64,000 bases of DNA from JAJYRX01 sp041655275. GTDB taxonomy: Bacteria > Pseudomonadota > Gammaproteobacteria > Burkholderiales > Burkholderiaceae_B. How positions within the stretch are numbered: the stretch's first letter is position 1; each line of letters starts with the position of its first letter. The DNA lies in NCBI GenBank assembly GCA_041655275.1, contig JBBAFU010000008.1, positions 89,247 to 153,246 on the forward strand, in the 5' to 3' direction. The position numbers and the translations under genes were made by a program. Of this stretch, positions 7,025 to 16,099 are shown in pieces. The notes below the pieces were generated by a model. That model made no database searches and had not been told where the DNA came from. It saw nothing but the letters and a program-made list of their open reading frames with translations.

Positions 7025-8845
7025 TCAGTCGAACAGCACTCCCGTGTGATGCGCCATGACAGCGCCGGCCGCCACACTGCCTGCCCACGCCCCTGCGCGC
7101 GGCATGATATAGGCCGCATACGCCGCGCAGCTGGCCATCTTGCGCGCATGCAGCGCCAGGGGTCGCCCCCGGGTGCGCTCACGGCTGCAATGCAGGGCTG
7201 CACGCGCCATCTGCCATCCCGCCAGCACCGTGCCCGCCAGCATGAGTGCAGGCACGCTGGACAGGAAGGCGCTATCCCAGTGGCCGCCACGCGCCTGCCC
7301 CAGGACTTCGGTGAACGCCTGCTCCCAGGCCTGCACGCCCTGCGCCAGACCTTGTCGCACCAGCGTCAGTGCTGCAGCATCCTCGGGGTGGGCATCGGCC
7401 GCATCAAGCGCCTCCAGCGTGCTGCGCATCGCCGCCGCCAGCGCACCGGCAACCGCCCCGCCGTCGTGCAGCAACTTGCGGCCCAGGAAATCATTGGCCT
7501 GTATGCCCGTCGTGCCTTCATAGATGGGCAGGATGCGCGCATCGCGGTAATACTGGGCCACCCCGCTTTCCTCGATGAAACCCGTGCCGCCATGCACCTG
7601 GATCGCCAGAGAGCTGACCTCGACCGCAGTTTCCGTGCAGAAGGCCTTGACCACCGGCACCATGAACTCGTAGAGCGCCCCGTGCTCGCGCCGCTGCCCG
7701 TCATCGGGGTGGAAATGCCCCAGGTCGTGCGCACCGGCCGCCACGTAAGCCAGCGCGCGCGCGCCTTCGGTCAGAGCGCGCATGGTCAGCAACATGCGCT
7801 GCACATCGGGGTGGCGGATAATGGCCACCGGTTCAGACGAGCCCTGCAGGGCCTGCCCTTGCACCCTTTCGCGGGCATAGGCTTCGGCGGCCTGGCGCGC
7901 CCGCTCGCTCAGCGCGACACCCTGCAGGCCCACGGCATAGCGCGCCGCATTCATCATCACGAACATGTATTTGAGGCCCTGATGGCGCTCGCCCACCAGG
8001 AAGCCGACCGCCCCCTCGCCCACCTCGCCCTTGCCGCTGCCGTACAGCAGCACGGCGGTCGGGCTGCCGTGAATGCCCAGCTTGTGCTCCAGCGAGGCGC
8101 ACCAGACGTCATTGCGGGCCCCCGGGCTGCCATCGGCCTGAACCAGAAACTTGGGTACGATGAACAGCGAAATGCCCTTGACCCCCTCGGGCGCATCCGG
8201 TGTGCGTGCCAGGACAAGATGGACAATGTTCTCGGCCATGTCATGCTCGCCCCAGGTGATGAAGATCTTCTGCCCGCTCAGGCGCCAGCTGCCGTCTTCC
8301 TGCGGATGCGCCATGGTGCGCACCTGGGCCAGATCCGAACCCGCCTGGGGTTCGGTCAGATTCATGGTGCCGGTGAAGCGCCCGCTGAGCATGGCCGGGA
8401 TGTACAGGGCCTGCTGCTCCGGCGAGCCGACCGTGGCCAGCGCCTCGATGACACCGTCGGTGAGCAGCGGACACAGTGAGAAGGAAAGGTTTGCCGCGTT
8501 GATGTTCTCGCTTGCGGCGGCGGCAACCATCTTGGGCAGGCCCTGGCCGCCCAGCTGCCGTGAATGGTTCAGACCCTGCCAGCCCGCCTGCACGAATTGT
8601 CCGAACGCCTCGGCAAAGCCGGGTGAAGAGCGCACCTCACCCGCCGCCCATTGGGCCGGATGGGTATCACCCTTGCGATTGAGCGGTGCCAGTGCCTGTT
8701 CGGCAAAACGCCCGTTTTCATCCAGCACGGCATCGACCACATCGGCCGTGATGCCGTCAAACTCAGGCAGCGACAATATCTGCGGCAGCCCCGCCAGCGC
8801 TGACAGGGCAAACCGCATGTCTTCCAGGGGAGACCGGTATTTCAT
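7025..8845 (-). CDS. acyl-CoA dehydrogenase (DmdC-like long form)
   Basis: This FAD enzyme oxidises an acyl-CoA to the enoyl-CoA and passes electrons to ETF. At 606 residues it belongs to the long acyl-CoA dehydrogenase group. That group includes 3-methylmercaptopropionyl-CoA dehydrogenase (DmdC) and many uncharacterised proteobacterial homologues. Seen in the sequence: T-E-P-Q-A-G-S-D-L near residue 165, F-I-T-W-G-E-H-D-M, and the catalytic-base motif Y-E-G-T-T-G-I-Q-A-N-D. A roughly 110-residue extra C-terminal domain follows. I chose the ATG at 8845 because GGAGG lies 5 bases upstream; a GTG at 8857 overlaps that site. It follows etfB-etfA on the same strand, which fits an operon for fatty or branched acyl-CoA oxidation. 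The substrate cannot be told from sequence. Confidence 0.9.
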   Translation of the reverse strand: MKYRSPLEDMRFALSALAGLPQILSLPEFDGITADVVDAVLDENGRFAEQALAPLNRKGDTHPAQWAAGEVRSSPGFAEAFGQFVQAGWQGLNHSRQLGGQGLPKMVAAAASENINAANLSFSLCPLLTDGVIEALATVGSPEQQALYIPAMLSGRFTGTMNLTEPQAGSDLAQVRTMAHPQEDGSWRLSGQKIFITWGEHDMAENIVHLVLARTPDAPEGVKGISLFIVPKFLVQADGSPGARNDVWCASLEHKLGIHGSPTAVLLYGSGKGEVGEGAVGFLVGERHQGLKYMFVMMNAARYAVGLQGVALSERARQAAEAYARERVQGQALQGSSEPVAIIRHPDVQRMLLTMRALTEGARALAYVAAGAHDLGHFHPDDGQRREHGALYEFMVPVVKAFCTETAVEVSSLAIQVHGGTGFIEESGVAQYYRDARILPIYEGTTGIQANDFLGRKLLHDGGAVAGALAAAMRSTLEALDAADAHPEDAAALTLVRQGLAQGVQAWEQAFTEVLGQARGGHWDSAFLSSVPALMLAGTVLAGWQMARAALHCSRERTRGRPLALHARKMASCAAYAAYIMPRAGAWAGSVAAGAVMAHHTGVLFD

Positions 8846-8865
8846 GAGAACCTCCACGCGTTGGG

Positions 8866-8890
8866 CCGAAGTGCCCCGATGGCACTTCGG
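8866..8890. terminator. strong hairpin between etfA and acyl-CoA dehydrogenase genes
   Basis: A perfect 10-base inverted repeat (CCGAAGTGCC / GGCACTTCGG) with a 5-base loop lies in the 92-base gap between etfA and the dehydrogenase start. No T-run follows on the minus strand, so it may be a processing or stabilising structure, or a weak terminator, rather than a classical terminator. Confidence 0.5.
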
Positions 8891-8937
8891 ACACTTCGGT
8901 ACAGGCGCACCGGCGTGACAGTGTCATGAATGGAACG

Positions 8938-9864
8938 TCAGAGCGCCTTGATCAGCTCGGGAACCGCCTCGAACAGATCCGCCGCCAGGCCGTAGTCGGC
9001 GACACTGAAGATGGGTGCCTCGGGATCCTTGTTGATGGCCACGATGACCTTGGAGTCCTTCATGCCCGCCAGATGCTGGATGGCCCCCGAGATACCCACT
9101 GCAATATAGAGCTGCGGCGCAACGATCTTGCCCGTCTGGCCCACCTGCCAGTCATTGGGCGCATAGCCGGCATCCACTGCAGCACGTGAAGCCCCCAGCG
9201 CGGCGCCCAGCTTGTCGGCCAGATCATCCAGCATCCTGAAGTTCTCGGCACTGCCCAGACCGCGGCCGCCGGAAATGACGACATTGGCCGAAGCCAGCTC
9301 GGGCCGGTCACTCTTGGCGACTTCGCGACCCACGAAGGCGGACAGGCCGGAATCGGCCACGGCATCCACGGTTTCAACCGCAGCGCCGCCCCCTTCGGCG
9401 GCAACCGGATCGAAAGCCGTGGTACGCACGGTAATGACCTTGACGGCATCCAGCGCCTGCACGGTGGCAATGGCGTTGCCCGCATAGATGGGGCGCTGGA
9501 AAGTATCGGGCGCATCGACGGCGATGATGTCGGACACCTGGGCGACACCCAGACCCGCTGCAACGCGAGGGGCAACGTTCTTGCCGGCCGCCGTGGCGGC
9601 AAAGACGATATGGGTGTAGCCCCCGGCCACGGCGATCACCTGGGCCGCGATGTTTTCAGCCAGACCTTCGGCCAGCGCCGTGCCGTCGGCATGCAGCACC
9701 TTGCCAACGCCCTGAAGCGCGGACGCCGCCGTGGCAACGCCGGCTGCATTGTGACCCGCCACCAGAACGTGCACTTCGCCCCCAAGGCGGCCGGCGGCCG
9801 CCAGGGCATTCAATGTGGCCGCCCCCAGGACGGCATTATCATGTTCGGCAATGACCAGTATCAT
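8938..9864 (-). CDS. etfA: electron transfer flavoprotein alpha subunit
   Basis: ETF alpha binds FAD and, with ETF beta, carries electrons from acyl-CoA dehydrogenases to ETF:ubiquinone oxidoreductase. The 308-residue protein has the C-terminal FAD domain signature from G-Y-A-P-N-D-W-Q-V-G-Q-T-G-K to A-I-N-K-D-P-E-A-P-I-F-S-V-A-D-Y-G, including V-G-I-S-G-A-I-Q-H-L-A-G-M. Its ATG comes one base after the etfB stop, so the two subunits are made in equal amounts by coupled translation. The acyl-CoA dehydrogenase gene follows after the hairpin gap. Confidence 0.97.
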   Translation of the reverse strand: MILVIAEHDNAVLGAATLNALAAAGRLGGEVHVLVAGHNAAGVATAASALQGVGKVLHADGTALAEGLAENIAAQVIAVAGGYTHIVFAATAAGKNVAPRVAAGLGVAQVSDIIAVDAPDTFQRPIYAGNAIATVQALDAVKVITVRTTAFDPVAAEGGGAAVETVDAVADSGLSAFVGREVAKSDRPELASANVVISGGRGLGSAENFRMLDDLADKLGAALGASRAAVDAGYAPNDWQVGQTGKIVAPQLYIAVGISGAIQHLAGMKDSKVIVAINKDPEAPIFSVADYGLAADLFEAVPELIKAL

Positions 9865-9865
9865 T

Positions 9866-10615
9866 TCAGATTACCTTTGCTTCGTTCTTCAGTTTCTCAA
9901 CCAGGGTGGCCACATCGGGCACCATGACGCCGGCCGCGCGCGCAGCCGGCTCGCTGACCTTGAGCGTCTTCAGGCGCGGCGTCACATCCACACCCAGATC
10001 CTCGGGCGAGAGCGTATCCAGCGTCTTCTTCTTGGCCTTCATGATATTGGGCAGCGTGACATAGCGCGGCTCGTTCAGGCGCAGGTCGGTCGTGACCACA
10101 GCCGGCAGGCGCAAGGACACCGTTTCGAGACCGCCGTCGACCTCGCGGATGACCCGGGCCTGACCATCGGCAATCGACAGCTTGCTGGCAAACGTGGCCT
10201 GCGACCAGCCCAGCAGCGCCGCCAGCATCTGGCCGGTCTGGTTGGCATCGTCATCAATGGCCTGCTTGCCGAGGATGACGAGATCGGGGTTCTCGCGCTG
10301 CGCCACCGCCTGCAGCAGACCGGCGACCGCCAGCGGCTGCAACTCGACATCCGTCTGCACCAGAATGCCCCTGTCGGCGCCGATGGCCATGGCCGTGCGC
10401 AGGGTTTCCTGACACTGGGCGACACCGCAGGACACCGCCACGATCTCGGTCGCCACGCCCGCCTCTTTCAGGCGTACCGCCTCTTCGATCGCGATTTCAT
10501 CGAATGGATTCATGGACATCTTCACATTGGCGATGTCCACGCCGCTCTGATCAGACTTGACACGTACCTTGACGTTGAAGTCCACGACCCGCTTGACAGG
10601 TACCAGAACCTTCAT
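9866..10615 (-). CDS. etfB: electron transfer flavoprotein beta subunit
   Basis: ETF beta (249 aa) carries the AMP-binding fold of the ETF heterodimer. The start M-K-V-L-V-P-V-K-R-V-V-D, the motif N-P-F-D-E-I-A-I-E-E-A-V-R-L-K-E and the recognition-loop region L-P-A-V-V-T-T-D-L-R-L-N-E-P-R-Y are as expected for group I ETF. GGAG lies 8 bases before the ATG. It is the first gene of the etfB-etfA-dehydrogenase operon. Confidence 0.97.
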   Translation of the reverse strand: MKVLVPVKRVVDFNVKVRVKSDQSGVDIANVKMSMNPFDEIAIEEAVRLKEAGVATEIVAVSCGVAQCQETLRTAMAIGADRGILVQTDVELQPLAVAGLLQAVAQRENPDLVILGKQAIDDDANQTGQMLAALLGWSQATFASKLSIADGQARVIREVDGGLETVSLRLPAVVTTDLRLNEPRYVTLPNIMKAKKKTLDTLSPEDLGVDVTPRLKTLKVSEPAARAAGVMVPDVATLVEKLKNEAKVI

Positions 10616-10713
10616 TGGATATTCTCCGGGAAAGAAAGAAACAACAATCAGACTATTCTACAACGCAGCCCCATGTTGCGCCGCACACTGCTACATCAAA
10701 AGACAAGGCAATC

Positions 10714-11637
10714 TCAGATCTCATCGAAAGCCTTGAGATGCGCAACCACACTGCGACCCAGCGCCGACAGGCTGTAGCCGCCCTCCAGCATGCTCACGAT
10801 GCGGCCTTCGGCCGTGCGCGCCGCCAGATCGACCAGACGGCGCGTGATCCATGCATAATCATTCTCGACCATGGTCATCTCGGCCAGTTCCTCCTCGCGA
10901 TGCGCATCGAAACCCGCCGAGATGAACAGCATCTGCGGCGCAAACGTATCCAGACGCGGCATCCATTCGTGATTCACGATACGCCTGAGCTCCGCACCCC
11001 CGGTGCCTGCAGGCACGGGAATGTTGATCATATTGTCCGCCGCCGGGTCGTGGCGCGTGCCCGGATACAGCGGGTATTGGTAGAAGCTGCACATCAGGAC
11101 GCGCCCGTCTCCGGCAAACGCATCTTCCGTGCCATTTCCATGATGCACATCAAAATCGATGATGGCCACGCGCTCCAGGCCATGGACTTCGAGCGCGTAG
11201 GCGGCCGCCACGGCAATGTTGTTGAAGAAGCAGAAACCGCCGGCCCGGCCCGGAGAGGCGTGATGGCCGGGCGGCCGCACGGCACAGAAAGCCGTCGAAT
11301 GGGTGCGCGCCATCAGCGCATCGACGGCACACAGCCCGGCGCCTGCGGCCACGCGGGCGGCAGCCAGCGTGTGCGGGTTCATGGCCGTATCCGGATCGAC
11401 GGCATAGCGGCCCCGGGCCGGCGAGTGATCCTTGAGGAATTGCAGATGCCCGGGCGTGTGCACACGCAGCAAATCAGCATCACCGGCAGCCCGGGCCGTG
11501 CACGACTCCAGCGTGTCAAGCACGCCCGACATGATGAGCTGGTCCTGCACGGCGTCGAGCCGCTGCGGGCTTTCCGGATGCCATTCGCCCATGTCATGCA
11601 AATGGCAGTCGGGATGGGTAATATACAGAGAACTCAT
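10714..11637 (-). CDS. histone deacetylase family protein (class II-like, zinc amidohydrolase)
   Basis: This 307-residue protein is a bacterial member of the arginase/deacetylase superfamily, related to acetylpolyamine amidohydrolases and HDAC-like amidohydrolases. The active site is intact. It has R-P-P-G-H-H-A with the His pair at 125-126, and D-F-D-V-H-H-G-N-G-T with zinc ligands D163 and H165. The third ligand is D244 in S-A-G-F-D-A-H, and E-G-G-Y near the end carries the transition-state Tyr. The natural substrate (acetyl-lysine, acetylpolyamine or other) cannot be read from sequence. Its ATG is only 10 bases from that of the divergent mltB, so promoters must overlap the coding regions. 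Downstream, 98 bases separate it from etfB, so it may lead that operon. Confidence 0.92.
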   Translation of the reverse strand: MSSLYITHPDCHLHDMGEWHPESPQRLDAVQDQLIMSGVLDTLESCTARAAGDADLLRVHTPGHLQFLKDHSPARGRYAVDPDTAMNPHTLAAARVAAGAGLCAVDALMARTHSTAFCAVRPPGHHASPGRAGGFCFFNNIAVAAAYALEVHGLERVAIIDFDVHHGNGTEDAFAGDGRVLMCSFYQYPLYPGTRHDPAADNMINIPVPAGTGGAELRRIVNHEWMPRLDTFAPQMLFISAGFDAHREEELAEMTMVENDYAWITRRLVDLAARTAEGRIVSMLEGGYSLSALGRSVVAHLKAFDEI

Positions 11638-11647
11638 AGGGGAAAGT

Positions 11648-12847
11648 ATGCCGGGAATGATTAGGTTGCTTCAATGCTGTGCCCTCATGCTGGTACTGAC
11701 CGGCTGCGCCGGCCAGGGCACAGCCAGACCCGAACCCCGGACGTCGCCGCCGGCGCCCGCCGGGCCGGCCCCGCAAGAAGCCGTTTCGCCGCCTGCCGTC
11801 CAGGCGGGCCGTTCCGATCCCTCCCCGGGCAACTTCACCCTGGCCGACGGCCGGCTCAGACCGGATATCCAGGACTGGGCGCAGGAAGTCTCCAGCACTC
11901 GAAACATACCACAGGCCGAGGTCGAGCGTCTGCTGCATCAGGCGCGCTATGACGCCGAGGTGGCCCGCCTGATGACACCGTCAGCCACCCGCATCCGCCG
12001 CAGCTGGGTCACCTACCGCAAGCGCTTCGTCGAACCCGTGCGCATCAAGGCCGGCACGGCCTTCTGGAACGAACACGCCGACGCCCTGTCGCGCGTGGAA
12101 GCCGAGAGCGGCGTGCCCGCCGCCATCATCGTCGCCATCATTGGTGTGGAAACCCTCTACGGCCGCTATACCGGCAGCTTCCGCGTGCTCGACGCGCTGG
12201 CCACGCTGGGCTTTCGCCATCCCGATGGCGGGCGGCCCGAACGCAGCGCGCTGTTTCGCAACCAGCTGGCCGACCTCTTCCAGCTGCATGACCAGGAATG
12301 GCTGGATGCCACCGAAGTCACCGGCTCGTTCGCCGGCGCCATGGGCCTGCCCCAGTTCATGCCCGGCAGCCTGTTGCGCTATGCCGCCGACGGTGACGGC
12401 GACGGCCGCATCACCCTGGATACCAGTGTGGATGATGCCATCGCCTCGATCGCGCGCTTCCTGCTCCTGCACGGCTGGGTGCCGGGCCTGCCCGTGTTCG
12501 CACCGGTACGCCTGCCGGCCGACGCCGCGCCGCTGGTCACGGGCGATATCAACCCTTCGCTGAAGTGGGCGACGCTGGTGCGCCACGGCAGCCAGGCGCT
12601 CGGCAGTGAAGGCGGCGATCGGCGCAATCCATGGCAGGACCATCTGCTGGGCGTGGTCGACCTCGTGGACGAGCCCCGGCAGACGGTGGAATACCGGCTG
12701 GGTACGCCCAACTTCTTTGCCATCACCCACTACAACCGCAGCTATTTCTACGCCGCGGCGGTTGCCGAGCTGGCGCAGGCGCTGATCGCACAGCGCCCGC
12801 CCTTCGACAGCCCCGGCGCTCAGGCGCTGGCCGACATGCCCCAGTGA
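11648..12847 (+). CDS. mltB: lytic murein transglycosylase B, lipoprotein
   Basis: MltB cleaves the glycan strand of peptidoglycan to give 1,6-anhydro-muramic ends, at the inner face of the outer membrane. The 399-residue protein starts with a lipoprotein signal whose lipobox is L-T-G-C (Cys 20). A Pro/Ala-rich linker follows, then the SLT_2 domain. The catalytic Glu is E168 in I-I-G-V-E-T-L-Y-G-R-Y-T-G-S, and G-A-M-G-L-P-Q-F-M-P-G-S follows. The products would feed NagZ, also in this window. AGGGG lies 6 bases upstream of the chosen ATG. The 3' end overlaps the convergent aceE-like gene by 28 bases. Confidence 0.93.
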   Translation: MPGMIRLLQCCALMLVLTGCAGQGTARPEPRTSPPAPAGPAPQEAVSPPAVQAGRSDPSPGNFTLADGRLRPDIQDWAQEVSSTRNIPQAEVERLLHQARYDAEVARLMTPSATRIRRSWVTYRKRFVEPVRIKAGTAFWNEHADALSRVEAESGVPAAIIVAIIGVETLYGRYTGSFRVLDALATLGFRHPDGGRPERSALFRNQLADLFQLHDQEWLDATEVTGSFAGAMGLPQFMPGSLLRYAADGDGDGRITLDTSVDDAIASIARFLLLHGWVPGLPVFAPVRLPADAAPLVTGDINPSLKWATLVRHGSQALGSEGGDRRNPWQDHLLGVVDLVDEPRQTVEYRLGTPNFFAITHYNRSYFYAAAVAELAQALIAQRPPFDSPGAQALADMPQ

Positions 12848-15474
12848 ACCGCCTCGGCAACGGCCTGTGCATCCACCTCGAAGAAGCGACGCAGGGCGCT
12901 GCGCGTCTCGCTGCGGCCAAAGCCATCGGTACCCAGAGTGATATAGGCCTGATCTGCCGGCAGATGGGCACGGATGGCTTCCGGCACCAGACGCACATAG
13001 TCCGAAGCCGCCACGATGGGGCCGCCGGCACCGGCCTGAGCCAGTATCCGGCCCAGGTGTGACGGGGGCACATCGGCCTCGCCCCGGCGCTTCGCGTCCA
13101 GATGGCGCTGGCCATCGCGCGCCAGCTCGCTCCAGCTCGTGACGCTGAACACATCGCAGGCAATGCCCTGGCCGGCCAGCGTCTGCGCCGCCTCGAGCAC
13201 TTCGGGCAGAATGGGGCCCGAGCCCATCAGCGTGGCCTTGCGCCCGTCACCACCCTGTGCCGGCACATGGGCAAAGTGATAGGCGCCGCTCATGATGTCG
13301 GCCGCCACACCCGCCTTGAGCGAGGGGTGGGCGATGTTCTCGTTCACCACGGTCACGTAGTAGAAGACATCATTCTGCTCGACCATCATCTCGCGCATGC
13401 CGTGATCGATGATGACGGCAAGCTCGCCGGCGAACGCGGGATCATAGGCTTTGCAATTCGGTACCGCCGCCGCCCACAGATGGCTGCTGCCATCCTGGTG
13501 CTGCAGGCCTTCGCCGGCCAGGGTGGTACGCCCCGACGTTGCCCCGATCAGGAAGCCGCGGGCGCACTGGTCGGCCGCAGCCCAGATCAGATCACCCACG
13601 CGCTGAAAGCCGAACATCGAGTAGTACACGTAGAACGGCAGCATGGCAAAGCCGTGATTGCTGTAGCTGGTGGCCGCCGCCGTCCAGCTCGACACCGCAC
13701 CCGCCTCACTGATGCCTTCTTCCAGCAGCTGGCCGTCCCGGGCCTCGCGATAGCTGACGATGGAGCCGTCATCCTCCGGTTCGTAGCGCTGGCCCACATT
13801 GGAATAGATGCCGATCTGATGGAACAGGTTGGCCATGCCGAAAGTGCGCGCCTCATCGGCCACGATGGGCACGATGCGCGGACCCAGCGTGCCATCTTTC
13901 AGCAGCGCCGAAAGCATGCGCACGAAGGCCATGGTGCTGGACATGCGGCGGTCCTGCGATTCGCAGGCGAAGCGGGCATACTGCATGATATCGGGCACCG
14001 CCACCGGATCGGCCGTTGAATGGCGTGCGGGCAGCGGTCCGCCCAGCGCCTCGCGACGCGCACGCAGATAGGCGAGCTCGGGGCTGCCTTCGGCCGGGCG
14101 ATGGAACTCCAGACGCGCCGCCTGCCCGTCGGTCAGCGGCAGGGCGAAGCGATCCCGGAAAGCCAGCAGATCCGCCTCGCCCAGCTTTTTCTGCGAGTGC
14201 GTCGTCATGCGGCCCTGGCCTGCCGGCCCCATGCCATAGCCCTTCTTGGTGTGCGCCAGGATGACGGTAGGCGTGCCCTTGTGCCGGTTGGCTGCGGCAT
14301 AGGCGGCATAGATCTTGACCAGATCGTGTCCGCCCCGGTCCAGCGCATCGATCTGCTCGTCGCTCATGCCGGCCACCAGGCGCGCCAGCTCTGCGCTCTG
14401 GCCGAAGAAATGCTCGCGGTTGTAGCCGCCGTCCTTGGCGGCAAAAGTCTGCATCTGGCCGTCAACCGCCTCCGAGAGCGCCCGCACCAGGGCACCGCTG
14501 GTATCGCGCGCAAACAGGGCGTCCCAGCTGCTGCCCCACAGGACCTTGATCACATTCCAGCCCGCGCCGGCAAACAGCTGCTCGAGCTCGTCGATGATGC
14601 GCGAATTGCCCCGAACCGGCCCGTCCAGACGCTGCAGATTGCAGTTGACCACCCAGACCAGGTTGTCCAGCCCTTCGCGCGCGGCCAGACTCAGGGCCGC
14701 CGTGGACTCCGGCTCGTCCATCTCGCCGTCGCCGAACATGCCCCAGACCTTGCGCCCGGAACAATCCAGCAGCCCGCGATGCGTCAGATAACGCATGAAA
14801 CGCGCCTGGTAGATGGAATGGATGGGGCCAATACCCATGGAGCCCGTCGAGAACTGCCAGAAGTCCGGCATCAGCCAGGGATGGGGATAGCTTGAAAGCC
14901 CGCGTGCACCGGCCTTCGGCCCGGTGAGCTCCTGGCGGAAGTGCGCCAGATCATGCTCGCTGAAGCGGCCTTCCAGAAAGGCGCGCGCATAGGCGCCCGG
15001 CGCGCTGTGCGGCTGCAGGAAGACAAGATCGCCATCCCGGCCCGAACTGCGCGCGCGGAAGAAATGGTTGAAGCCCACTTCGAACAGATCGGCGGCACTC
15101 GCATAGCTGGCAATATGACCGCCCAGCTCGTCATAGGTGGCATTGGCACGCACCACCATGGCGAGCGCATTCCAGCGCATCAGGGCACCCAGACGGCGCT
15201 CCATGGCCAGATCGCCCGGGAACGGCGGCTGCTCGTCGATGGAGATGGTATTCACCGCCGGCGTGCCCATGGGCACGCGCCAGCCCACGCGCCGGCGCTG
15301 GGCCAGGCGGTGCAGCGAATCCAGCATGAAACGCGCGCGCTCCTCGCCGTGGACGGCGATCAGGCCTTCGAAGGCCTCGTGCCATTCGGTTGTTTCCTGC
15401 GGATCGACATCATGAAGATGATCGGCAAGCGGATCGCTGATCGGACGATCCGCCATTCTGGGTATGGCGCTCAT
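12820..15474 (-). CDS. AceE-type 2-oxo acid dehydrogenase E1 (pyruvate or 2-oxobutyrate; MdeB-like context)
   Basis: This is a homodimeric thiamine diphosphate E1 subunit (884 aa; E. coli AceE is 887). The ThDP-binding motif G-D-G-E-M-D-E-P-E-S and F-W-Q-F-S-T-G-S-M-G-I-G are clear. Family-wide blocks such as G-H-I-A-S-Y-A-S and H-T-K-K-G-Y-G-M-G are also present. No E2 or E3 gene adjoins it, unlike a standard aceE-aceF-lpd operon. Instead an Lrp-family regulator is divergent and a cysteine synthase gene lies just beyond. That layout resembles mdeR-mdeB of Pseudomonas, where the E1 homologue acts on 2-oxobutyrate from methionine breakdown. I therefore give no symbol: E1 activity is near certain, but the substrate is inferred. 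AGGAG precedes the ATG by 8 bases. Confidence 0.9.
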   Translation of the reverse strand: MSAIPRMADRPISDPLADHLHDVDPQETTEWHEAFEGLIAVHGEERARFMLDSLHRLAQRRRVGWRVPMGTPAVNTISIDEQPPFPGDLAMERRLGALMRWNALAMVVRANATYDELGGHIASYASAADLFEVGFNHFFRARSSGRDGDLVFLQPHSAPGAYARAFLEGRFSEHDLAHFRQELTGPKAGARGLSSYPHPWLMPDFWQFSTGSMGIGPIHSIYQARFMRYLTHRGLLDCSGRKVWGMFGDGEMDEPESTAALSLAAREGLDNLVWVVNCNLQRLDGPVRGNSRIIDELEQLFAGAGWNVIKVLWGSSWDALFARDTSGALVRALSEAVDGQMQTFAAKDGGYNREHFFGQSAELARLVAGMSDEQIDALDRGGHDLVKIYAAYAAANRHKGTPTVILAHTKKGYGMGPAGQGRMTTHSQKKLGEADLLAFRDRFALPLTDGQAARLEFHRPAEGSPELAYLRARREALGGPLPARHSTADPVAVPDIMQYARFACESQDRRMSSTMAFVRMLSALLKDGTLGPRIVPIVADEARTFGMANLFHQIGIYSNVGQRYEPEDDGSIVSYREARDGQLLEEGISEAGAVSSWTAAATSYSNHGFAMLPFYVYYSMFGFQRVGDLIWAAADQCARGFLIGATSGRTTLAGEGLQHQDGSSHLWAAAVPNCKAYDPAFAGELAVIIDHGMREMMVEQNDVFYYVTVVNENIAHPSLKAGVAADIMSGAYHFAHVPAQGGDGRKATLMGSGPILPEVLEAAQTLAGQGIACDVFSVTSWSELARDGQRHLDAKRRGEADVPPSHLGRILAQAGAGGPIVAASDYVRLVPEAIRAHLPADQAYITLGTDGFGRSETRSALRRFFEVDAQAVAEAVHWGMSASA

Positions 15475-15564
15475 GTTTGCTTCTCCTCGATTCAGTTTTG
15501 CCGTCGCACACGCGTTGAACGCAGCGGGCGGGCATCACTCCATTGTGAAGCAAAAGGCGGCATA

Positions 15565-15611
15565 TTTGATATCGAAAAAACGCCCGTCAAGCAGAAATTT
15601 CAGCATGAAAT
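15565..15611. promoter_or_regulatory. candidate Lrp-type operator region between divergent genes
   Basis: The 163-base gap between the E1 gene and the Lrp-family gene holds two dyads. One is TTTGATATCGAAA near 15565-15577 (imperfect). The other is ATTTCAGCATGAAAT at 15597-15611, with perfect 6-base arms and a 3-base centre. Lrp-family proteins bind roughly 15-base palindromes of this kind and usually control the divergent gene. Confidence 0.4.
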
Positions 15612-15637
15612 CCTGCCATGACATAAAATCTCGGCAC

Positions 15638-16099
15638 ATGAAGCTTGATCTTATCGACTTGCGCATACTGGACGAGCTGCAGCGCGACGGCGCGCTCAGC
15701 AATGTGGAGCTCGCCCGCCGCGTACACCTGTCTCCTTCGCCCTGCCTGGCGCGCGTCAAGGCACTGCAGACGGCCGGTGTGATCAGCCGCTATGTGGCCC
15801 TGCTCGACCCGGCCCGGCTGGGGCTGGGCCTGAATGTCTTCATCTCCATCAGCCTCAAATCACAGGACAAGGCCGCCCTGGCCGCCTTCGAACGCCGCAT
15901 TGCCGAGCATGACGCCGTCATGGAATGCTATCTGATGACCGGGGATTCCGACTACCTCATCCGCGTAGCGGTTACCGATATCCATGCCCTGGAGCGTTTC
16001 ATCCTGGAACACCTCACCACCCTGCCCGGTATCGAGAAGATCCGCTCCAGCTTTGCGCTGAAACAGGTGATGTACAAGACCGCCTTGCCGCTCAGTTGA
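15638..16099 (+). CDS. Lrp/AsnC family transcriptional regulator
   Basis: The 153-residue protein has an N-terminal helix-turn-helix (L-D-L-I-D-L-R-I-L-D-E-L-Q-R-D-G, then N-V-E-L-A-R-R-V-H-L-S-P-S-P-C-L-A-R-V). The C-terminal RAM effector domain includes D-A-V-M-E-C-Y-L-M-T-G-D-S-D-Y-L-I-R-V. The S-P-S-P-C-L-x-R-V recognition helix is the Lrp/BkdR/MdeR type. It is divergent from the E1 gene, which it probably controls in response to an amino acid, perhaps methionine or a branched-chain amino acid. An alternative in-frame ATG at 15605 would add 11 residues; I prefer 15638, as it matches the family start. It overlaps the end of cysM by 8 bases, tail to tail. Confidence 0.9.
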   Translation: MKLDLIDLRILDELQRDGALSNVELARRVHLSPSPCLARVKALQTAGVISRYVALLDPARLGLGLNVFISISLKSQDKAALAAFERRIAEHDAVMECYLMTGDSDYLIRVAVTDIHALERFILEHLTTLPGIEKIRSSFALKQVMYKTALPLS

